Both the position numbers and the translations under genes were made by a program. Positions 24,269 through 36,357 of a stretch of DNA of 64,000 bases are shown here, in pieces. The number at the start of each line of letters is the position of its first letter. The first letter of the stretch is position 1. The stretch lies in the NCBI RefSeq assembly GCF_009727055.1, contig NC_052351.1:59713390-59777389 (forward strand), read 5' to 3'. This stretch comes from Benincasa hispida (Eukaryota; Streptophyta; Magnoliopsida; Cucurbitales; Cucurbitaceae). The notes under the pieces were generated by a model. The model saw only the letters and a program-made list of their open reading frames with translations, was not told where the DNA came from and did no database searches.

Positions 24269-25969
24269 TGTTAACTCTAAAAAATAGCTATTATTCCTAG
24301 CTAAATTCAAGCTCGTTAGTGGATTTTATATGTTTATTTTCCTATTTTGTAGGTATCAAGCAACCAAGAGGTAGAATTAATCATTTGGTAAAGAACGGGG
24401 TTAATATGAAGCAATATGGAGTTAATTTGAACATCTGAGCTTTAAAGGAATTGAAAAGACCAAAATGCCATCAAGTTCTACCAAGTATGACCAGCCATCG
24501 AGCACCATCGAGTACCATCGAGTAAAAGGCTGTCGAGTAATCAAGAAAACGCTATCGAGTGAACGAAGATCGAGTATCGACCTGTCGAGCATTGAATAAC
24601 GAGTATTTGGCAGTTGACGCAGTGTTGCAACACTACTCCAAGCGTCGCGACGCTCCGAAGTTGCATCACTACCAGCATCCCAACGCATCCTGATGCTTCA
24701 CTCCAATGCTTGAAGGCATAAGCATCAGCATTGCAACACTTCTTTAAAGAGTTGCAACACTGCAAAGAATGACGGACATGAAGCTGGGCGTGTGCACAAC
24801 CAAGTATTGGACTAAGGATTGGACTTCTTGTCTGACGCTTCCCTCTTGTCGCATCAACGTTGCAACGCTACGATGATTCCTAATTATACCTCTTCTCGGC
24901 CCTAGGTCGAAGTATGCTAAATTTTGGGGGAATATGCCAAATTTTGGAGGCCAAAATTAATCTTCATTCTTCTTCTATTCCCTTCAATTTTCAGTATCTT
25001 TAGGTTAGTTTTTATTTTATTTTCGGATTATGGACGTGTATTGGAACGTATCCCATCGGTTAGTCTATAAATCGGTGAGGTAATCTTTTGTTTAGTTCTT
25101 GGATCCAATGTTCTTGTATTTGGATGAGTTTTCAATTTAATCTTTGTGCTTTAATTCAGAATTATGTTTTTCTTGAATCTTGTTTAATTTAGACTTGCTT
25201 TTATGTGTTGGATTGACGCCTCTATCATGAACGCATATCTTCGCTAGTTAAATTCAAGCTCGCACGCATCCTTGTAATCGTCCATGCTTTGAATTTACCC
25301 TTGTAGCACAGATTAGATGAGCATGCTTAGGTCTTTAGGTTGTCCATGAATCTTTGTATCGCACATTTAATCTAGATTCAAGAATAAATTGATTATTTGA
25401 ATATGTTGTCCCGACACTTAATCAACATGTTGAATCCTGAATCTTAATGCATGTGTTTTTAGTTCTTTATGGTCACTGAGGACCCAATTGCATCTAGGAG
25501 CATGTAGGTTAGTTGATGCACGGTCTTTCCAGCCTTAATTATGAATTAAGACGCATGATTGGTTCGAATTAGCTGATTTTTTCGCTTGTAGAGATTAATT
25601 AATTCACATCATTTAGGTAGCTATGCATACATAATTAGAATATATGATATGTTGGCTGAAAACAATGATTTAATTTACATTGAATGGCTACTTTATCCGA
25701 AAACTAAATGAATCCATTACCATTTCATATATCCATTGCACTTTATTTCAATTTCACGCATTTATCTCTTCCACCATCCTCCCCCTCCCCATTTATTACT
25801 CTAGTTAGAAAATTAACTTAACGAAACAAATCACACTTCTCTACGGATCGATTCAAACTTACCACCGTTGCTACGTTATTTTAGTAGTAATAGGAGTAGT
25901 TCAATATTTCCAAATTTCTTTTGCTTCGATTTAGAGTCGAATTAACGACATTGATTCCCAAGCCGAACA
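24269..25969 (+). repeat. gypsy 3' LTR (1701 bp)
   Basis: It starts tgttaactct after a polypurine tract and ends agccgaaca before the TSD TTGAG. The first 500 bp align with 9273-9784. Repeated catcgagta words lie at 24495-24600. Confidence 0.85.
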
Positions 25970-26658
25970 TTGAGCTATAGAGGGGGCCTCATGGACCTGT
26001 AGATTGAAGCTTCAATGGTACTTGAATAGTTAATTAAACTTCTTTAATTAAATTATTCAACATTCAATAACTGTTGGGTACTCCATTAAAGACCAACAGT
26101 TGCACTCATCATACTATAGATATATTTTTGTATCCACTGGATATAACCAGTCAAACGTATGATGACCCTTCATAAATTGCCCGTAAGTACAACTATAAAT
26201 TATCATTTTACCCCTATAGTTACATTTAACTCCTTAAATAACACTGATCCCTCTAATGAACAATAAGTCATAGTCTAATTATGACCAAACCCCTCTAAGG
26301 CCAGGAAAGAGTGTGGCGCCACATTGTTCAAGCCTCGGAATCAACCCTTAAGGGAGCAATTTATCTACTTACCCCGACATTAGGGAATGAGTGAATTTCG
26401 TCTTGTATAGCTGTGTTTTCAGCTCCCCAATCAGACGAATCTCCAAAATGGTAGGCTTATTGAATTGGTGATCTGGCCACTCTTACCCATACAAATCAAT
26501 GGATCGCCTTCATAGGCAGGAGTTCATAACTCATTCAAGATTCAGGTCATGTCACCTATGGTCATCCTAGTGAAATGTAAGTCTCAATTATGAATGGTGT
26601 TATATAATGAGACTAGTCATTTTGTGGTCAGTCTTATACAAACTCCTTTGTATAGAAT

Positions 26659-28740
26659 TGAAGGAAATCAAACACGAGGATTTTCATGTGTAGCGGAAGG
26701 GATCGTTCCAAATTTCATTCGAGTGAACACAATCAATTACAATCTAGAACGAAAAACTAATAGGTTATGCAACAATAGAAATTTCAGCATGTTATACGAT
26801 GACACAAAGGATAGAGGATGCATACCTTTGAAGAACCATTCTTCAAGAATCTCTCGATCAGTCCAAAGCGTCCAACAACAGTACACGAACGCAACGAACA
26901 GACTGCAACCAACAGCACGAACACAACGAATGGCCAACAGTTTCTCGAACCCAATCGAGTCCAACTCGATCATGAACTGAGTAAAGACACCACCATAATG
27001 GTTACCTTGGTATTCTAGATGTGAGAATCCAGAATTTATGGGCTTTGTATGATCTTGGCTTAAGAAAGATACTGGAAGTCTACGATCGAGTTGACGATCG
27101 AGCAAGTGAGTGATAAGGACACAGTCTATCACATAGACGATGTGTTCAATCGTTTAGTAAACGACAGCCTATCGTATAGACTTAGCCACTCGATGGGTAG
27201 GCAACGATCAGCTGAATGACTATCGTATAGTCAACTCCAAGCAATGGCTTAGCTGATCTTGTAGTCTCTAAGCGAGTCTCTCAATATTATCACTTAGTAA
27301 AACACTTTTACTTGATAGCTTATTTCCGTGAGAACTTTCCGAATGAAGAAACTTCTAAATTTAGGAAAAATGATTTTCCTTTTATTTCACAGTTACCATA
27401 AAACTTCCAATAACCCCCACTTAATCGATTATTAGAGAAAAAAATTAAATTTATCATATTAATTAATATATTATAAATAAATTATGATAACCAACCTATC
27501 ATATTATATTTTATAAACTATAGTTTTAATATTTTCATCTCATGAAACATATAAACCATAGTTCTTTTCTATTTATGGTACTTAATGTAAATCATATTTA
27601 CATTAATTCCTCCAAATGTATCTCATACATTACACCAATTATATCACATATAATTGAATTTCCTCTTGTTAATTTGAACATTTCAAACAAACCCCAAAAT
27701 CTAATTCTTAACTTGAATCCATTGAGCTACCAAGGGACCTTATGACATGTAGCTTGAAGCTCCAATGGTATGACAACAACTGATTAAACTCTTTTAGTCA
27801 TGGGATCCACCATCCTTTAACTGTCAGGCACTACACAAAGACCGTCAGTTGCACTCTTCTCACTACAAATATATTTCTGTATCCATATTAACCAATCAAC
27901 AATACGATAACCCTTCACAAATGCTCTAAGTACAGCTAGACCAATTTACCATTTTGACCCTGTAGTTACATCTACCTTCTTAAGTACCACTGATTCCTCT
28001 AATGAACAATAAGTCATAGTCCTACTATGACTGAGTCCTCTTTTCCAAAGAGAGGATGTGAACACTATGTTCAAGACCTGGAATCAACCCTTAAGGAGAG
28101 TGATTTATCACTTGCCCTACTTCGGAGAAGGAGTGAATTCCATCTTGTGTAACTGAGTTCCCAGCTCCCCAATCAGACAAATCCCCAGAAGGTAGGCTTG
28201 TTGAGTTTGCAATCTGGTCACTCTCACCCATACTAATCAAAGGACTTCCCTCATAGGTAGGAGTTTCCAAAACACCTCAAGATTAAGGTCATGTCACCTA
28301 TGGTCGTTTTAGTGAGATGTAAGTCTCAATTATCAACGGCGTTATATAAAGAGACTAATCATCTCGTGGTCTGGTCTTATACAAACTCTTTGTATAAGAC
28401 ACCCCCGCTCGCATGTCTCCACATGAATAGTCAGGATCAGACCATCTGTAGTAGTTTACAACACTTGTAAACCTCTACAAAGCATGTCATATCGGTAGTG
28501 TCACCAGGATAAGGTATCCTTCCTTTATCCTTATACTACACACCATTTAGGTTATTACTTAAGGCATGATCCACTTGTATGTCTCACATACATGCTTAAG
28601 TTTACATACAATAACCATGGATCTTAGTTTATTGGATATGAGTAAATGTAAATAAAGTAACTCTTATTGTATTAATAACAATGTGTGTACAATGTTACAA
28701 ACTACGAGACTCCGGGAGAATTAGGACATCAATCCTGACA
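26659..28740 (-). mobile_element. Solo copia LTR (2082 bp)
   Basis: It starts tgaagg and ends atcctgaca, flanked by the perfect TSD AGAAT (26654-26658 and 28741-28745). It is inserted in the older solo LTR of the same family (8601-29093), so the same LTR words (gcatgtctccacatgaat) recur just outside its right end. There is no internal sequence. The cgatcg-type motifs lie at 27080-27240. Confidence 0.92.
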
Positions 28741-29093
28741 AGAATACCCCCACTCACATGTCTCCACATGAATGATTAAGATCAGATCATCTTACAGCAA
28801 TTGTAACATCTACGAAGTGGGTCGTATTCGTAATATAACCAAGATAAGGTATCCAGCCTTATCCATCTATTACAGACCATTTAGGTTATCACTTAAACAT
28901 GATCCACCGGTATGTCTCTACATATATGTTTAGGCTACAAATGATAGCCTTGGATGTTAGTTTATTGGTTTGTGGGTTTAATGCTGCTAAATGTCAAATA
29001 AAATATCTTCTATTTTATTAAATAAATAAAATATTTGTACAATACAATTATAAACTACAGGACCCAACGAGATTTTAGGCATTAACCCCAACA

Positions 29094-29271
29094 GAACATG
29101 CATCAGTCATAGTGTGTAACCAACGGTACACAAATTAGTCATAAGTGTGTCCCGAGGGAGCACACATCAATCGTAGGTGTGTATCCCAAAGGTACATGAT
29201 CAGTCATAATGTGCACATATACAGTCATAGTGTGGTCCCGGAAGAGTCCACAATCAGTCGTATGTGTACAC
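29094..29271 (-). repeat. chromovirus 3' LTR, segment 2
   Basis: It continues the LTR from 8600 and matches 42858-43034 of the right LTR (gaacatgcatcagtcatag, then cagtcgtatgtgtacac). It ends with tacac, the target duplication of the next insertion. Confidence 0.8.
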
Positions 29272-31402
29272 TGATGCGTTGTTTTATGTGATGAAATAAT
29301 GGAATGGTATGAGATGGTGAAATATGCGTTATGCAAGCAAGTTTTCTCAGCAAGACCCAAGTATAAATCCGACTAAGTTTCCTGGTAAGCCCAAGGTCGT
29401 ACAAAGGGACTAAGGAAGACAATATGCGATGGTAATTTTAGATCACTTTGCGGTAACAAATAAATCAGTGGTTTGGTTGGTTTCTTGTTTAATGTATAGA
29501 AAGTATGCGGCGGATTTGAGGGAAGAGTAATTATGCGACAGATACACTGAGCATGCAGAGGAACGGGTTGAGAAAGTATTTAGCTAGCATTTCCCGAGAA
29601 TGCGTTCAAGCTATACGATCATGCTACACTCATGCAATAGCAAATTATTTTCCAATGAAAATGCAATAGCTCCTAATTTTAGGATGCATGCGATCAATGC
29701 AATAATGTCTATAGAACTTATTCTTAAGTCTCTACTTCTTGTCTATACGATGACGATGCATACAAGGACAAGGCGACCGCATATAATCATATCCTATCTC
29801 TAAGGTGCATGCGGTGCGTTAATAGCAAACAGAGCTTATTCCTAAGCTTCTATCTCTTCAATATGCGGTTCTAATCCGACTCTCTCAAGCCTAGATTTTA
29901 ATCTGACTTTTCCAAGCCTAGATTCTATCCTTAGACTACCCTCTCGAGTATCCCTAATGGACGAATGACGCATACATAATACAAGATAATCGCATAGAAT
30001 GAAGATCCAGGTTATGCTAGCTAAGTGCTTCTCAACCCATTCGATAGATTTAGCTACTCATGCATAATGTACAGAGAGTAGACAGAGATAAAGATACAAA
30101 TTCCATTTTTATAAATAAGTTCAGATTACAAAATGAAAATGAAAATAAGGGTTGAGAGTCTGGTAGCAATTCCTTGCTTCCCAAGGCTTTTACACTATGT
30201 TCTCTATTCTGCCCAAAAGATGTTCTTGCTTCCACAAGAGTTGGCCCTCTCTCTGATTTCGACGCTCCCCGGCACTCTTCTGAGTTCACTGTGACGATCT
30301 CTCGGTGTAATCTCCCTTCTCTCACTTCTGCCTTCTACGTAAAAGAAAAACTATGAACAAGGCTACTTCTATCTATAAGGAAAATTCTGTAAAACTTAAC
30401 TAACTGTAACAACTGGTCCCCCCCTCCCCCCCCAGTGAAGGTGGCCGTTGGTATTTATAGAGCTTCAGGGTGAAAAGCTTCTTCTCTCTTATGATTTCAC
30501 TGATGGAATGGCATTAATTCTCTGTCTAATNNNNNNNNNNNNNNNNNNNNNNNNNNNNNNNNNNNNNNNNNNNNNNNNNNNNNNNNNNNNNNNNNNNNNN
30601 NNNNNNNNNNNNNNNNNNNNNNNNNNNNNNNNNNNNNNNNNNNNNNNNNNNNNNNNNNNNNNNNNNNNNNNNNNNNNNNNNNNNNNNNNNNNNNNNNNNN
30701 NNNNNNNNNNNNNNNNNNNNNNNNNNNNNNNNNNNNNNNNNNNNNNNNNNNNNNNNNNNNNNNNNNNNNNNNNNNNNNNNNNNNNNNNNNNNNNNNNNNN
30801 NNNNNNNNNNNNNNNNNNNNNNNNNNNNNNNNNNNNNNNNNNNNNNNNNNNNNNNNNNNNNNNNNNNNNNNNNNNNNNNNNNNNNNNNNNNNNNNNNNNN
30901 NNNNNNNNNNNNNNNNNNNNNNNNNNNNNNNNNNNNNNNNNNNNNNNNNNNNNNNNNNNNNNGCGGTGACTACACGAATAATTGTCACCGAAAAAGTTGA
31001 GTGTACTTGTACGGTGTAGGTCCGTTAACGGCGCTTGCAACTTAATTCGAAATCGACCATCATCAGCTTTCTGTCCTATCATGATTTATTAACTTTTCAC
31101 CCACCAGATGCGCCCACCTTGATGCGCGCGGCTCTATGCGGCCCACCTTCTTGAGCAGATATTCGCAAGCACAAAATGATCGCATAGCCTTGCGGCCGCA
31201 ATCTCTTATGCATTTCGGACGTTAATTTATTCAGATCGCATTTCCGGCTTGCACCAACGCTTTTTCTGCACATATACATAAGTTAGCTGTTATTGCGATG
31301 GACGCATGTGATCGCAAATGTATTGTGAAACTTTAATGCTTTTGGATTCAATGTTGTTATTGTTTTACCATCGCAAATCCTGCATTGTTTTATAATATTT
31401 TG
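29272..31402 (-). repeat. gypsy 3' LTR with assembly gap
   Basis: It aligns with 34678-36357 from tgatgcgttg onward, up to tgcattgttttataat near 31400. The last 30 or so bases of the twin, ending cgttatca, are not found at this edge. Positions 30531-30962 are N. Sequence on both sides of the gap carries small insertions relative to the twin. Confidence 0.82.
30531..30962. other. assembly gap (432 N)
   Basis: A run of N. Translations spanning it are artefacts. The twin LTR has only a few bases between the equivalent flanking words (ttctctgtct and gaataattgtcac at 35918-35940). Confidence 0.99.
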
Positions 31403-32460
31403 CTGCTAGCCTTCGTTTTGACTTGTCCCCACGTATGTCATGCGGACATCTAACTACGAGCAAGGCGCTCTTCCTCAGTCTAAACTCATGCCCATTTGGC
31501 AGCAGAGTTGCGATCACTTATTTATGCGTTGCTCATGATTCCTACCTTCGTTTTGCTTGCCCCCACGTGTGTCATGCGGACATCTAACTACGAATAGGAT
31601 CCAATCGCAACGTTATGAAATATTATATTATTATTTTTTTTATAACCTAAAAATAGCAAAGTCGAAAATGAATACTGCACCCCCAAATTTAAAACGCAGC
31701 AATGTCCCCATTTCTAAAAGAATGAAAGAAGTCATGCGATGCTCTTAGGAAGTTTTGTAAAAAGTCAGTTTGAAAGAAAGCTAGCAGACCACTAACTTCT
31801 AGAAATATTTCATGAGTTGACTGTCCTAAAATTAAGTTGACTCTAGTATATATGAAAAAAATAGAAGCATGCATATCATCATTGAAATCATAATTGGCAA
31901 AGAGAAAGAATGTGGTGACTTACTAAATTAATCAATGTTAAATGATTACGCCGACCAAAGAGGATGCGATACTAAAATGATCAAAGTTAAAATACGATGC
32001 GATAGTGCAAAATTTGGAATAAATAAAGTCAAGGAAGGATACAACCCCCAAATTTTCTCTGCCACCCGCATTATTTGTGAACGCATCCTTCTTGCGGCGA
32101 ACTGCTCTCTTTTGATTGTGGTGACGGAATAAAGTAGTTGTGTCTTTCGTGTAGCGCCTCCACAATCATTCACCTTGATCATTGCAAAGAAAACATTGAG
32201 AGGGTCAAATAAAAAAACAGAGTTATCAAAATCGTTTACTACGATCGTTCAACACGATCGCATTCTCTCTTTTTTTTTTTAGAGATAATTGTACAATAAT
32301 AGATAAAAGCAAGGTAATGAAATTTCATGAAGCATTGATATAACAAAAAAAAAGGATATTCCAAAAGGATTGCACCCCTGATGAGTTTGAGTTACATAGT
32401 AACGCAGGGACTGCTTATTTCAATTTGGACTTTTTACGTCCATGAAGGCTTCTTCTTTTC
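31403..32460 (-). other. gypsy 3' non-coding region
   Basis: Read on the minus strand it follows the protease stop. It contains an A/T-rich stretch, a polypurine tract (tttgggggtgc, complement of 31677-31687) preceded by ggggacattg, and then an unexpected 280 bp before the LTR with a 49-bp direct repeat (31410-31459 and 31545-31593). No pol coding is visible. Confidence 0.6.
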
Positions 32461-34560
32461 TCAGTCTTCTGGGATCTTGACTGCCTTACTCCGGAGCTTT
32501 TCCCCATTGACGTTCATCACGATCTCCCCCTTGTTCACATCAATTTGAGCGCGACCAGTTGAAAGGAATGGTCGTCCCAATATGATGGGCGCATCTTCGT
32601 CCACTTTATAATCCAAAATGATGAAGTCTGCCAGCAAGATGAATTTGTCAATTGAGATTGTGGCATCTTTCAACTCTCCCTCGGGATGTATTCGGGATCT
32701 GTTCGCAAGTAGAAGAGTCTCCGTCGTGGGCATGAGTTTTCCTATATTCAATCGTTTGAAGATTGATAGCGGCATTACGTTTATACTCGCCCCAAGATCG
32801 CATAGTGCTTGATCTAGGTTGACCCCTCCAATTAAGCATGGTATCGTGAAAATTCCTAGGTCGCACATTTTTTGTGGGATCGTCGTATTTTGCGTTACTG
32901 CCATTGTAGCGATCTTTCTTTCATCATTCTGTTTCTTTTTCAATCTTTATGGTAATGGTGGTTGTTGGACTTCTTCTATCTCGTGTTCTAGAGGCTTGAA
33001 GGTGGATGCAACTTCTGGGTTCATCTTCTCGGACTCTTCTGAATCATATGTCAACAGGTCCTCAGTTGTCACCGCATTCAAGTTGGTCATGATGGGTTCC
33101 TCCCCTACTTCCACTGTCATTTTTTCGGCTTAGCAAAGAGACTACAAGCATGTTCCTTTCCTGTTACCCTAGAGTTGGTGAGGGAGCTCAAGTTGAGCTC
33201 CACAACGCATCTTGGGGTTCTATTCTTGAGTTCGCCCGCAAATCTGTCCTAAAATTTCAAGATTTCATATGGACGTCGCTTCATTCTGAAGCACTGATTC
33301 ATTCTTCTCAATATACTGCTTCAGCAAGCTCTCTAAGGACGAAGATTGCGGTGCCTGCGAACTGCTGGCTTGGTTATGTGTTTGACCGTTTGTTCGCCGG
33401 AAAAATCCTTGTGGCCCTTCTTTTGTGCCACTAGTAGAAAGCTTTGTTGTTGATTTTTCCACACGAAATTGGGGTGATTTCTCTACTCAGGGTTGTACGT
33501 ATTGGAATAAGGGTTATTCTTTATGAAGCATACTGACTGCGGATTTCCCGGACATTCTTCCATCAGATGTGCTTCTCCACAGATGACACAACTTGTGGTC
33601 GTTTGAGCAATTACGTTGACTTGCCCTTTTTGCGTTCCCTGCTGTTAATTGTGATGCCTTGTATCAAACTCATCATCGCAGTCATTTGGTTCTGAAGGGA
33701 TGTGATGGCCCCATTGTTCACGTCACTATCTTTAATTCTTAATCTTTGATCACTTTCTCTCCAATCTTCATGATTTTTAGAAATGTGATCAAGGATATTC
33801 TTGGCCTCCTCATAAGTTTTATCTAGCAGACCTCCAGTTGCTGCTGTGTTAGCAGTTGTCTGCGATGCAGGATTTAATCCTTGGTAGAAAATCTCCATTT
33901 GCAAACAATCTGGTAAGCCGTTATGCAGGCAATCTCTTACCAGCCTCTTAAATCTCGCTCAGGCATCGCTGAGCGATTCGTCAATATCCTGTTCAAAATT
34001 AGTGATCAGCTTCCTCCTTCTGGCATTCTCTATTGGAGGGAAGTATTTCTTTATGAATTTTTCCACTACTTGTTCCCACGATGTTATCTCCCCTGGTTCA
34101 AGAGAATAAGCCCATTTCCTTGCTTGGCCGCATAAGGAAAATTGGAACAACGTTATTCGAACCTCCTCAGTGGAGATATTTGGGAACACAAAAATGTTGC
34201 AGATCTCGATGAAACTCCGGAGGTGGGCGTGCAGATCCTCGCCACGCCTACCACCAAACTGTCTAGCAGTTTGGATCATCTGCAGCATCACCGGTTTCAT
34301 TTCAAATCTCGATCCATCAAGCACGGGCCTCATGATTCCTGGGGAGAAATCGTAGAGGTTGGGTGACGCATAGTCCCGAATGGCCTATTACGGCCGTTCA
34401 CCAATAGGATGGGATTCGCCATGACATTATTTTCATTTGGTGTTCCATTTCCTGATTGTTCCACCATGTTATCTTTCTCTTGTTGATATTGTTGGCAGCT
34501 GTCTCTCAATCTTCATCAGAACGTTCTTTCAATCTCTGGGTCGCAATTCACTAGAGATTG
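32461..34560 (-). pseudogene. gypsy gag-protease, degenerate
   Basis: The gag domain is clear at 34333-33959 (FEMKPVMLQMIQTARQF, KWAYSLEPGEITSWEQVVEK, NARRRKLITNFEQDIDESL). The C-terminal gag part is at 33904-33611, a C-X2-C-X3-H-X4-C zinc knuckle at about 33597-33540 (CVICGEAHLMEEC), and the protease at 32943-32461 with ALCDLGASINVMP and the downstream APIILGRPFLSTGRA motif. The protease part is open to its stop, while gag is broken by frameshifts and a stop at 33959. The N-terminal part upstream of 34350 is degenerate. Confidence 0.85.
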
Positions 34561-34653
34561 AAAGCTGCAAAGAAAATCAAAAAAATTACCGTAAGCATTC
34601 AAATCTCCCGGTTCCTGCGGAAGAAAGGAAAAAAGCACACTGTATTACTGAAG

Positions 34654-34671
34654 TCCCGGACAACGGCGCCA
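34654..34671 (-). other. gypsy primer binding site (tRNA-Asp type)
   Basis: The minus strand reads TGGCGCCGTTGTCCGGGA. It starts six bases inside the LTR edge at 34678, the same spacing as in the plus-strand relative at 14104. Confidence 0.85.
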
Positions 34672-34677
34672 AAAACT

Positions 34678-36357
34678 TGATGCGTTGTTTTATGTGATGA
34701 AATAATGGAGTGGTATGCGATGGTGGAATATGCGTTGTGCAAGCAAGTTTTTTCAGCAAGACCAAGTATAAATCCGACTGAGTTTCCTGGTAACCCCAAG
34801 GTCAAACACAGGGTCTAAGAAAGACAATATGCGATGGTAATTTTAGATCACTTTGCGGTAACAAATAAATCAGTGGTTTGGTTGGTTTATTGTTTAATGT
34901 ATAGAAGTATGTGGCGGATTTGAGGGAAGAGTAATTATGCGACAGATACACTGAGCATGTAGAGGAACGGGTTGAGAAAGTCTTTAGCTAGCATTTCCCG
35001 AGAATGCGTTCAAGCTATACGATCATACTACACTCATGCAACAGCAAATCATTTTCCAATGAAAATGCAATAGCTCCTAATTTTAGGACGCATACGATGA
35101 ATGCGATAATGTCTATAGAACTTATTCTTAAGTCTCTACTTCTTGTCTATGCGATGACGATGCATACAAGAACAAGGCGACCGCATATAATCATATCCTA
35201 TCTCTAAGGTGCATGCGATGCGTTAATAGCAAACAGAGCTTATTCCTAAGCTTTTATCTCTTGAATATGCGGTTCTAATCTTACTCTCTCGAGCCTAGAT
35301 TTTAATCTGACTTTTCCAAGCCTAGATTCTATCCTTAGACTACCCTCTCGAGAATCCCTAATGGACAAATGACGCATACATAATACAAGATAATCGCATA
35401 GAATGAAGATCCAGGTTATGCTAGCTAAGTGCTTCTCAACCCATTCGACAGATTTAGCTACTCATGCGTAATGTACAGAGAGGGGACAGATATAAAGATG
35501 CAAATTCTATTTTTATAAATAAGTTCATATTAAAAAATGACAATAGAAATAAGGATAGAGAGCCTGGTAGCAATTCCTTACTTCCCAAGGCTTTTACACT
35601 GTGTTCTCTATTCCGCCCAAAAGATGTTCTTGGTTCCACAAGAGTTGGCCCTCCCTCTAATTTCGATGCTCCCTAGCACTCTTCTGAGTTCATCGTGACG
35701 ATCTCTCGGTGTAATCTCCCTTCTCTCGCTTCCGCCTTCTAAGTAAAATAAAAACTATGAACAAGGCTACTTCTCTATAGGAAAAATTCTGTAAAACTGA
35801 GCTAACTATAACAACTGGTCCCTCCCTTCAGTGAAGGTGGCCTTCGGTATTTATAAAGCTTCAAGGTGAAAAGCTTCTTCTCTCTTATGATTGCACTGAT
35901 GCGATAGCATTAATTCTCTGTCTGATGCGCCGAATAATTGTCACTAAAAAGTTGAGTGTACTTGCTACAGTAGGTCGTTAACGGCTTATCAACTTAATTC
36001 GGAATCGACTGTCATCAGCTTTATGTCCCATCGTGATTTATTAAACTTTCACCCAGATGCACCGACTCTATGCGACCACCTTGTTGAGCAGATATTTACG
36101 AGCGCAAATGATCGCATAGCCTTGCGACCGCAATCTCTTATGCGTTCGGACGTTAATTTATTCGGATCGCATTTCTGCCTTGCGCCAATGCATTTTTTGC
36201 ACAAAAATACATAAGTTAGCTATTTTAATGCGACGCATGCGATCACAATGTTGTGAACTTAATGCTTTTGGATGCAATGTTGTATATTTTTACCATCGCA
36301 ATCCTGCATTGTTTTATAATTTTGCACTATAATAACGTGCATTTCTGCCCGTTATCA
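34678..36357 (-). repeat. gypsy 5' LTR (1680 bp)
   Basis: It is a complete LTR from tgatgcgttg to gttatca, bounded by the primer site on the left and the TSD TACAC on the right. The reverse complement matches 12437-14097. Confidence 0.9.

Larger units (their letters stand above)
9273..25969 (+). mobile_element. Non-autonomous Ty3/gypsy-type element
   Basis: It begins TG and ends CA with a perfect TSD TTGAG (9268-9272 and 25970-25974) inside the copia LTR. The left LTR (9273 to about 9784) is truncated, and the right LTR (24269-25969) is full length. The internal part has only a small gag-like reading frame, split by a copia insertion at 10071, and long 3' non-coding DNA with two polypurine tracts. 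No protease, RT or integrase remains. The layout resembles gag-only non-autonomous relatives of Athila/Tat gypsy elements (inference). Confidence 0.82.
8601..29093 (-). mobile_element. Solo copia LTR, split by two later insertions
   Basis: It starts tgaagg and ends ccaaca, and is flanked by the perfect TSD GAACA (8596-8600 and 29094-29098). Removing the gypsy at 9273-25969 and the solo LTR at 26659-28740, each with one TSD copy, leaves about 1704 bp of LTR with no internal region. It is therefore a solo LTR formed by LTR-LTR recombination. It lacks the cgatcg motif cluster seen in its relatives, which may account for its shorter length. The LTR pieces are 8601-9272, 25970-26658 and 28741-29093. 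Confidence 0.88.
29272..36357 (-). mobile_element. Athila-like Ty3/gypsy element, gag-protease only
   Basis: It is flanked by the perfect TSD TACAC (29267-29271 and 36358-36362), starts tgatgcg and ends cgttatca. On the minus strand it has a 5' LTR (36357-34678), a tRNA-Asp-type primer site, gag and protease (about 34560-32461), a non-coding 3' region with a polypurine tract at about 31690-31678, and a 3' LTR (about 31402-29272) with an assembly gap. There is no RT, RNase H or integrase and no room for them, so the copy is non-autonomous or internally deleted. The right LTR of the host chromovirus at 43030-43034 is the empty site. Confidence 0.9.

Noticed and set aside
30448..31082. Open frames of 160-197 codons on both strands
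   Set aside because: They exist only because the run of N has no stop codons.
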